Assembly: GCA_002413395.1 (NCBI GenBank)
Contig: DHWX01000071.1
Coordinates: forward strand, 1-38,338
Source: Polaromonas sp. UBA5171
GTDB taxonomy: Bacteria > Pseudomonadota > Gammaproteobacteria > Burkholderiales > Burkholderiaceae_C
Direction of reading: 5' to 3'
DNA: 38,338 nt
In this document: one piece after another, positions 33,370 to 38,338 of the stretch
Layout: the number at the start of each line of letters is the position of its first letter
How positions within the stretch are numbered: position 1 is the first letter of the stretch
Made by a program: the position numbers and the translations under genes
The notes under the pieces: model-generated
The model's database searches: none
Seen by the model: the letters and a program-made list of their open reading frames with translations, nothing else
Told to the model about the DNA's origin: nothing

Positions 33370-33900
33370 CTATACGCCAAGATACTGCTGCAGCAGTTCT
33401 GGCCGGGCGAGCAGATTCTCCGAGCTGCCTTCAAACACCACTTCCCCCTTGAGCAGAATCACGTTGCGGTCGGTGATCTGTGTCACATGTTTCCAGTTTT
33501 TATCGACGATCACGCTGCTGATGCCGGTTTCCCGCACCAACTGGCATATCCGCCAGATGTCGCGGGCGATCAGCGGTGCCAGACCCTCGGTGGCTTCGTC
33601 AAGAATCAGCACGTCGGGGTTGGTCATGAGCGCTCGGCCAATGGTCAGCATTTGCTGCTCCCCGCCGCTGAGCTGCTGGCCGCCGTGACCGAGGCGTTCC
33701 TTGAGGCGCGGAAAGGTCTCCAGTACGCGGTCATAGGTCCAGTCGTTTTGTCCGCGTGCTCCTGCCCTGGCCGCCATCTTGAGGTTTTCAGCCACGCTCA
33801 GGTTGCCGAAAATTCCGCGCCCTTCAGGAACGTAGGCAATCCCGAGTCTGGCAATCTCATACGGTGCGCGCCCAATCGCTGGCTTGCCGTGCCCGATCAA
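33370..33900 (-). pseudogene. 5'-truncated livF-type ABC transporter ATPase
   Basis: A frame of 176 codons encodes the C-terminal two thirds of a branched-chain/aromatic-acid LivF ATPase: GIAYVPEGRGIF, signature LSGGEQQML, Walker B VLILDEATEGLAP and the normal end QQYLGV. The first 60-75 residues, including Walker A, are missing. The frame begins at the benzoate-CoA ligase stop (33897-33899), where the only possible start is a TTG overlapping that stop. A deletion seems to have joined the ligase gene to the middle of livF and removed any genes between them. Without Walker A it cannot hydrolyse ATP normally. In relatives, liv-type transporters are associated with benzoate genes. Confidence 0.75.
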
Positions 33901-35504
33901 TGCGTGGGTACACCTCCATTGGAATCCTGCTGGGACTGACGCAGCTTGAACCGCTGGATTTTTCCCGTCGCCGTTTTGGGCAGCTCGCTCACGAATTCAA
34001 TCCAGCGCGGATATTTGTAAGGCGCCAGCCGCTCCTTGACATGCGCCTGCAGTTCCTCCGCTGTCGCCGTCTGGCCGGGCTTGAGTACCGCAAATGCTTT
34101 GGCCTTGATCAGCTGATCGGCGCCCGCCGCGCCGATCACGGCAACCTCCAGCACGGCGGGGTGGGTCATCAGGCAGGCCTCAACCTCAAACGGCGACACA
34201 TAGATGCCGCCGACCTTGAGCATGTCATCGGTGCGCCCGCCATAGGTGTAAAAGCCGTCTGCATCGCGCGTGTATTTGTCGCCGCTGCGAGTCCATTCGC
34301 CGGTAAAGGTGGCCTTTGTTTTTTCGCGGTTGTTCCAATACATAAGGGCGGCGCTCGGACCCTTGACCTGCAACTCGCCAATCTCGCCACTGCCGCATTC
34401 CTGGCCATCATCGCCGATGATGCGCAACGCATAGCCGGGCACCGCGTGGCCGGTGGTTCCGTAGCGCACCTCACCAGCGCGGTTACTCAGAAAAATATGC
34501 AGCATTTCCGTGGAACCAATGCCATCGAGAATTTCGCAGCCATAGTGAGCAGTCCATTTCATGCCGATCTCGGCTGGCAGTGCCTCGCCCGCGCTGGTGC
34601 ACAGGCGCAGTCTGAATTCGGACCTCGCAGGCTTGGCCGGGTCTGCCAGCAAAGCGGAGTACAGCGTTGGCACACCGTAGAAAATGGTGGGCTGAAATTT
34701 CTTGAGGATGGCAAATACCTCGGCAGGTGCCGGACGCGCGGGCAGTAGCACAGTGGTAGCCCCGACACTCATGGGAAAGGTCAGTCCATTGCCCAGGCCA
34801 TAAGCAAAAAACAGCTTCGCGGCCGAATACACCACATCCGACTCCTTAATCCCCAGCACGGCGCGACCATAGAGTTCGGCGGTCTGAATCAGGTGGCTGT
34901 GCAGGTGTACCGTGCCTTTTGGGGTACCGGTCGAGCCGCTGGAATAGAGCCAGAAGCAGGCCTCGTCGGAGCAGGTGTCAGCTATATTTATAGTGGCACT
35001 TGATTCCCTTATCATGCGTGCCAACGTGGTGTAGCTTGCGTAGTCCTCGACGCCAGAAACAATCACGGTTTTTAGCGTGTCAATTTTTCCCAGCAGCGGC
35101 TCAAAAACCGGCAGCAAGGCGTGCGAGACGATCAGGCCCTGGGCGCGGGAATCGCGCAACATGAACTCAAAGTCCTGAGTGGTGAGCAAGGTATTGGCGG
35201 CCACGGGTACCACGCCCGCCAGGATGCAGCCCAGAAATGCCACTGGCCACTCGGGCGTATCCAGCATGGCCAGCATGACGCGGCTCTCTGGCTCGAAACC
35301 ATGGGCTCGCAAGGCATTGGCAAAGCGCTGGGACTGCTCTGCGAGTTCGCCATAGGTCAGCTGCCCGCCAGTGAGGGCATCAATGAACGCGACTTTTTCC
35401 GGGCGCTGCACATTGCGCGCCAGCAGATCGTGCGCGGCATTGTAATCACGCGGAATGTCCACCAAGGGTGGGCTCACTGAATGGTCGGCGCGGCTCAGTT
35501 GCAT
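33897..35504 (-). CDS. bclA: Benzoate-CoA ligase
   Basis: A 535-residue AMP-forming ligase that activates benzoate to benzoyl-CoA, the first step of the box pathway. The P-loop YSSGSTGTPKG is at residues 187-197, followed by the benzoate ligase block KLFFAYGLGNGLTFP, the hinge region GGRTDDMLKVGGIYVSPFEVE, and the catalytic Lys in ELPKTATGKIQRFKLR. AGGAGA lies 6 nt before the ATG. It follows the flavodoxin gene by 105 bp on the same strand and is likely co-transcribed. Close paralogues act on hydroxy- or aminobenzoates; benzoate is favoured because boxR and boxC are adjacent. Confidence 0.93.
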   Translation of the reverse strand: MQLSRADHSVSPPLVDIPRDYNAAHDLLARNVQRPEKVAFIDALTGGQLTYGELAEQSQRFANALRAHGFEPESRVMLAMLDTPEWPVAFLGCILAGVVPVAANTLLTTQDFEFMLRDSRAQGLIVSHALLPVFEPLLGKIDTLKTVIVSGVEDYASYTTLARMIRESSATINIADTCSDEACFWLYSSGSTGTPKGTVHLHSHLIQTAELYGRAVLGIKESDVVYSAAKLFFAYGLGNGLTFPMSVGATTVLLPARPAPAEVFAILKKFQPTIFYGVPTLYSALLADPAKPARSEFRLRLCTSAGEALPAEIGMKWTAHYGCEILDGIGSTEMLHIFLSNRAGEVRYGTTGHAVPGYALRIIGDDGQECGSGEIGELQVKGPSAALMYWNNREKTKATFTGEWTRSGDKYTRDADGFYTYGGRTDDMLKVGGIYVSPFEVEACLMTHPAVLEVAVIGAAGADQLIKAKAFAVLKPGQTATAEELQAHVKERLAPYKYPRWIEFVSELPKTATGKIQRFKLRQSQQDSNGGVPTH

Positions 35505-35609
35505 GATGGTCTCCTGATTTAATCAAATCGTCATTATTTTTTTGTACCTGCTTGCACTCGACAGTCAGAGGCAAAGCCGGGTTTTGTCTTGTGCCAGACT
35601 TGTATTGAC

Positions 35610-36101
35610 TCAAACCATGGCTTGGCTGGCATGGATTGCGTCAAGCGCGCGAGTCAGCCACTGGTGACACCATTCGGTGCCTTCCGATTCGGGCAGGGTG
35701 CCACTGCTGGCATCATGGCACCAGACTTCGCCAATGCGTCGGGCCCCGAGGTCTTGCAGCCGTTCGTCAAATTTCTTGCCGCCAAAGCAGAAGGTTTGCA
35801 AATAGGTGCGGTCACCCAGAGCCATCACACCGTAATGCACATGGCCCAGAAACCGCGGCTGCGCGCCCAGTGATTCGTACAGGGCGCGGGCATTGTCCGG
35901 GACATCCCCCGAACCATAGGTGGAGGTGCAGATGAGATAAATCGCATCTTCGGCCTGCGCAGCATTAAAGACGCCAATGTCCAGGCCGTCCATCAATTCA
36001 ACCTCGATTTCGCTCACCAAGTCTGCGCAATCCATCTGAATCGCCTGTGCAACGTATTCGGCGGTGCTTGTCATTGTGCCTACCAGAATTTTGAGCTTCA
36101 T
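35610..36101 (-). CDS. Flavodoxin-like FMN protein
   Basis: A 163-residue flavodoxin/MioC-type protein. The FMN phosphate loop is GTMTSTAEYVA at the N-terminus; TSTYGSGDVPDNA and ALGDRTYLQTFCFGGKKFDERL are the two other FMN-contact segments. The start at 36101 has GGAG 9 nt upstream. It would carry single electrons between redox partners. It lies between boxR and the benzoate-CoA ligase gene, divergent from boxR, so it may feed electrons to the box oxygenase system (BoxA/BoxB); that role is inference. Confidence 0.88.
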   Translation of the reverse strand: MKLKILVGTMTSTAEYVAQAIQMDCADLVSEIEVELMDGLDIGVFNAAQAEDAIYLICTSTYGSGDVPDNARALYESLGAQPRFLGHVHYGVMALGDRTYLQTFCFGGKKFDERLQDLGARRIGEVWCHDASSGTLPESEGTEWCHQWLTRALDAIHASQAMV

Positions 36102-36156
36102 TAATAAAGTCTCCAGAAAAAGAGCCCGTGAGTTGATTGACATCTACTAAACATGA

Positions 36157-36184
36157 AATATACTTCAATTTACTGACAATGCAA
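36157..36184 (-). promoter_or_regulatory. Candidate promoter for flavodoxin-bclA
   Basis: On the minus strand TTGCAT (36184-36179) and TATATT (36162-36157) are separated by 16 bp, giving a start near 36150. The -35 contains a TGCA, the core of BzdR/BoxR half-sites. A second correctly spaced TGCA was not found, so operator assignment is weak. Confidence 0.3.
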
Positions 36185-36237
36185 CTTTTATAAACCTTGA
36201 AATCAAATCTTTTCAACATGGGTGTTCTCTGAAAATC

Positions 36238-37173
36238 ATGATGGAACAGGAATCGAAAGCCATCCTGAGCGAGCTGGGTGCCCGCGTGCGTGCCTGGCGG
36301 GCTCGCCGCGGCATGACGCGCAAGACTCTGGCCGCTGATTCAGGTTTGAGTGAGCGCTTTCTGGCCGATGTGGAGGCGGGCAAGGGCAATGTCTCGATCA
36401 ATTCGCTGGAAGCGGTGGCCGGTGCCCTCAATATCTCAATCCTTGACCTGCTGCAGGATACGCCGCGGCCAGCGCTGGCACGGGTGCAGGGCCTGCTTTC
36501 ACGGCTGAACGAAACGCAGCTTGACCGGGCTTATGGCCTGCTTGGCAGCACTTTTGGTCTGAACGACTCGGTCGGCCGCGACCAGCGCATAGCGCTGATC
36601 GGTTTGCGCGGTGCCGGAAAATCAACACTCGGCAGCCAATTGGCGGCTGATCGTGGCGTACCCTTTATTGAGCTGGATCGGGAAATTGAACGCGAAGCGG
36701 GCACCAGCATGAATGAAGTCTTGCTGTTGCACGGGCAGGCCGGCTACCGCCGCTACGAACGGCGCGCGCTGTTCCGCATTGCCGATGGTTACCCCAACGG
36801 CGTGGTGATGACCACCGGCGGCAGCATTGTCAGCGAACGAGAAACGTTTGACCTGCTGCAAAGCCGGTTTTACTGCGTCTGGCTCAAAACCAGTCCCCAA
36901 GAGCACATGGCCCGCGTGATGGCCCAGGGTGACATGCGGCCATTTGAAGCAACGCGAAGCGAGGGCGATCAGATCGCGCAAGGGGCAATGAACGAAGCGA
37001 TGGAAGACCTGCGCCGTATCCTTGCCAGCCGCGAGACCTTGTATGCGCATGCCGACAAGGTGGTTGACACCGCTGACCGCACCCTGAAGCAAAGCCTGAA
37101 AGACCTCGAACGCGCGGTGCCTCAGGTCAAATCGCCTCCCACCAACCCATTGCAAGCCAAGGAAACAGCATGA
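36238..37173 (+). CDS. boxR: BoxR, benzoyl-CoA-responsive repressor
   Basis: A 311-residue regulator with the BzdR/BoxR architecture. Residues about 13-70 are an HTH_3 DNA-binding domain (GMTRKTLAADSGLSERFLAD), then a linker of about 45 residues, and a shikimate-kinase-like domain from residue 117 with the P-loop GLRGAGKST (122-130), which senses benzoyl-CoA. In Azoarcus this protein represses the box genes until benzoyl-CoA binds. ATG at 36238 and at 36241 are both possible; no clear ribosome site. It overlaps boxC by four bases (ATGA) and diverges from the flavodoxin-bclA unit. Confidence 0.93.
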   Translation: MMEQESKAILSELGARVRAWRARRGMTRKTLAADSGLSERFLADVEAGKGNVSINSLEAVAGALNISILDLLQDTPRPALARVQGLLSRLNETQLDRAYGLLGSTFGLNDSVGRDQRIALIGLRGAGKSTLGSQLAADRGVPFIELDREIEREAGTSMNEVLLLHGQAGYRRYERRALFRIADGYPNGVVMTTGGSIVSERETFDLLQSRFYCVWLKTSPQEHMARVMAQGDMRPFEATRSEGDQIAQGAMNEAMEDLRRILASRETLYAHADKVVDTADRTLKQSLKDLERAVPQVKSPPTNPLQAKETA

Positions 37174-38338
37174 ACGCCATCACAGAGCCACTCTTGTTCA
37201 AACAGGTTATCGCGGGGCAGGAGCGCGAGCTGGTGAGCTTTGCCACGCATCCGTCGAAATACCAGCACTGGACCTTGAGCGTGGACGGCGATGTGGCGCG
37301 CCTGAAGCTCGACATCAACGAAGACGGCGGCATCCAGCCCGGCTACAAGCTCAAGCTCAACAGTTATGACCTGGGCGTGGACATCGAGCTGCACGATGCG
37401 ATCAACCGGGTTCGCTTTGAACATCCCGCCGTCAAGGTCGTGGTGTTTGAGTCAGGCAAGGAAAAAATCTGGTGCTCGGGCGCCAACATCTACATGCTGG
37501 GATTGTCCAGCCACGGCTGGAAGGTAAATTTCTGCAAGTTCACCAATGAAACCCGAAATGGCCTTGAAGATTCATCGCGCCATGACGGACTGAAAGCCAT
37601 TGCCGCGGTGACCGGCGCCTGCGCCGGCGGTGGCTACGAGCTGGCGCTGGCCTGCGATCGCATCGTGATGGTCGATGACCGCAGCTCTACCGTGAGCCTG
37701 CCTGAAGTGCCATTGCTTGGCGTGCTGCCCGGCACTGGCGGCTTGACCCGCGTCACGGACAAACGCAAGGTGCGGCGCGACCTGGCCGACATTTTCTGCA
37801 CCACCAGCGAAGGCGTGCGCGCCGACCGCGCCAGGGACTGGAAGCTGATTGACGCCTGTGCCAAACCGCAACAGTTTGGCGCCTTGCTTGCTATTGAAAT
37901 AGAAGCCCTCCGCGAGAAATCCACGAGGGCCAGTAACTCAAAAGGCATTCAGTTGACACCGTTGAAGGCGACCATTGACGCCGCCGGTTACCACTACAAC
38001 CTGGTCGATGTCCTGCTGGACCACGACAAGCGCGTGGCTACCTTCACTATTGATGCGCCCGCCACGGCCATTGAGTCCACGCCGCAAACCATCGAGGCGC
38101 GCGGCGCCGACTGGTACCCGCTGAAACTGCAACGCGAACTGGACGACGCCATCCTTAACCTGCGCACCAACGAGCCGGAAATCGGCACCTGGGTCATCCG
38201 GACGCAGGGCGATGCCAGGCAGGTCATCCGCATGGATGAAGTTCTGGCCCAGCTCAGTGACCACTGGCTGGTGAAAGAGACCACTGGCGCGCTACGCCGT
38301 ACTCTGGCGCGACTTGACGTGACCAGCCGCTCGCTGAT
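37170..38338 (+). CDS. boxC: BoxC, benzoyl-CoA dihydrodiol lyase (partial)
   Basis: The frame is open from ATG 37170 (AAGGA 6 nt upstream) to the end of the window, 389 codons of the roughly 550 expected. It is a crotonase-superfamily enzyme: AAVTGACAGGGYELALACDR and SLPEVPLLGVLPGTGGLTR are the CoA-binding and active-site blocks, matching BoxC, which opens the ring of 2,3-epoxy- or dihydrodiol-benzoyl-CoA. BoxB and BoxA genes are expected after the window. A stretch with an AT-rich head (37887-37935) looks like an in-frame dispersed repeat. Confidence 0.94.
   Translation, partial: MNAITEPLLFKQVIAGQERELVSFATHPSKYQHWTLSVDGDVARLKLDINEDGGIQPGYKLKLNSYDLGVDIELHDAINRVRFEHPAVKVVVFESGKEKIWCSGANIYMLGLSSHGWKVNFCKFTNETRNGLEDSSRHDGLKAIAAVTGACAGGGYELALACDRIVMVDDRSSTVSLPEVPLLGVLPGTGGLTRVTDKRKVRRDLADIFCTTSEGVRADRARDWKLIDACAKPQQFGALLAIEIEALREKSTRASNSKGIQLTPLKATIDAAGYHYNLVDVLLDHDKRVATFTIDAPATAIESTPQTIEARGADWYPLKLQRELDDAILNLRTNEPEIGTWVIRTQGDARQVIRMDEVLAQLSDHWLVKETTGALRRTLARLDVTSRSL
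37887..37935 (+). repeat. Probable dispersed repeat copy inside boxC
   Basis: TTGCTATTGAAATAGAAGCC is followed by a GCGAG...CACGAGGGCCAG segment, recalling the AT-rich head and GC-rich body of the intergenic copies. It encodes a linker (IEIEALREKS...) of BoxC in frame, where other BoxC sequences have a variable region. The assignment is by eye. Confidence 0.35.

Noticed and set aside
33370..33900. Reading livF as a functional gene starting at TTG 33900
   Set aside because: The product would lack Walker A and the first strands of the ATPase fold, so a remnant is the better description.
34977..35000. GCTATATTTATAGTGGC inside the benzoate-CoA ligase gene as another repeat copy
   Set aside because: Only the short AT-rich head is similar and the flanks do not match the repeat body; a chance AT-rich patch is as likely.
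36133..36146. TTGATTGACATCTA, an FNR-like sequence upstream of the flavodoxin gene
   Set aside because: It matches only 8 of 10 fixed positions and lies between the candidate -10 and the ATG of the flavodoxin gene, which is not a position for activation.

Overview
The window looks like chromosomal DNA of a GC-rich betaproteobacterium, most likely a Comamonadaceae member of the Polaromonas/Rhodoferax type. This is inferred from protein character, from the tmk-holB-pilZ-tatD gene order, from box-type benzoate genes with a BoxR regulator, and from short dispersed repeats that I associate from memory with that family. No rRNA, tRNA, CRISPR array or intact transposase was seen.

Layout. Positions 1-3257 look accessory: the Met-rich end of a protein, an ABC1/UbiB-family kinase, about 450 bp without a clear gene, and a Thr/Met-rich lipoprotein. 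Positions 3505-15000 are mostly housekeeping or scattered genes: two small membrane proteins, tex, a ClC channel, a rhomboid protease, a DUF4124 protein, an iron alcohol dehydrogenase, an esterase, a thioesterase-acetyltransferase fusion, an NRDE protein and ygfZ. Positions 14983-19768 are a dense plus-strand block: mltG, tmk, holB, pilZ, tatD and an ankyrin protein. Next come a CHRD lipoprotein, a YgiQ radical SAM enzyme and a cupin. Positions 23358-26886 (minus strand) hold an acyl-CoA dehydrogenase, pobA and a short CaiB-type CoA-transferase.

The most interesting part is 27547-33318. Seven tightly packed minus-strand genes read ubiU, ubiV, a hemolysin-III-type membrane protein, ubiT, a DGC-domain cysteine protein, ubiX and ubiD. 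UbiU, UbiV and UbiT are the known factors of oxygen-independent ubiquinone synthesis, and UbiX/UbiD perform the oxygen-independent decarboxylation. Upstream of ubiU there is an FNR/ANR-type box spaced from a -10 element exactly as in a class II FNR-activated promoter. The two extra genes inside the operon are candidates for unrecognised partners of anaerobic quinone synthesis.

The right end (33370-38338) is a benzoate box-pathway locus. Minus strand: a flavodoxin, benzoate-CoA ligase and a livF-type ABC ATPase that has lost its Walker A end. Plus strand: boxR and boxC, the latter running off the window. Together with pobA and ubiX/ubiD this makes the right half strongly biased to aromatic acid and quinone chemistry.

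Two families of short dispersed repeats are visible. Copies lie between genes but also inside reading frames (ygfZ, probably boxC, and the N-terminus of tmk), so they seem to contribute protein sequence.
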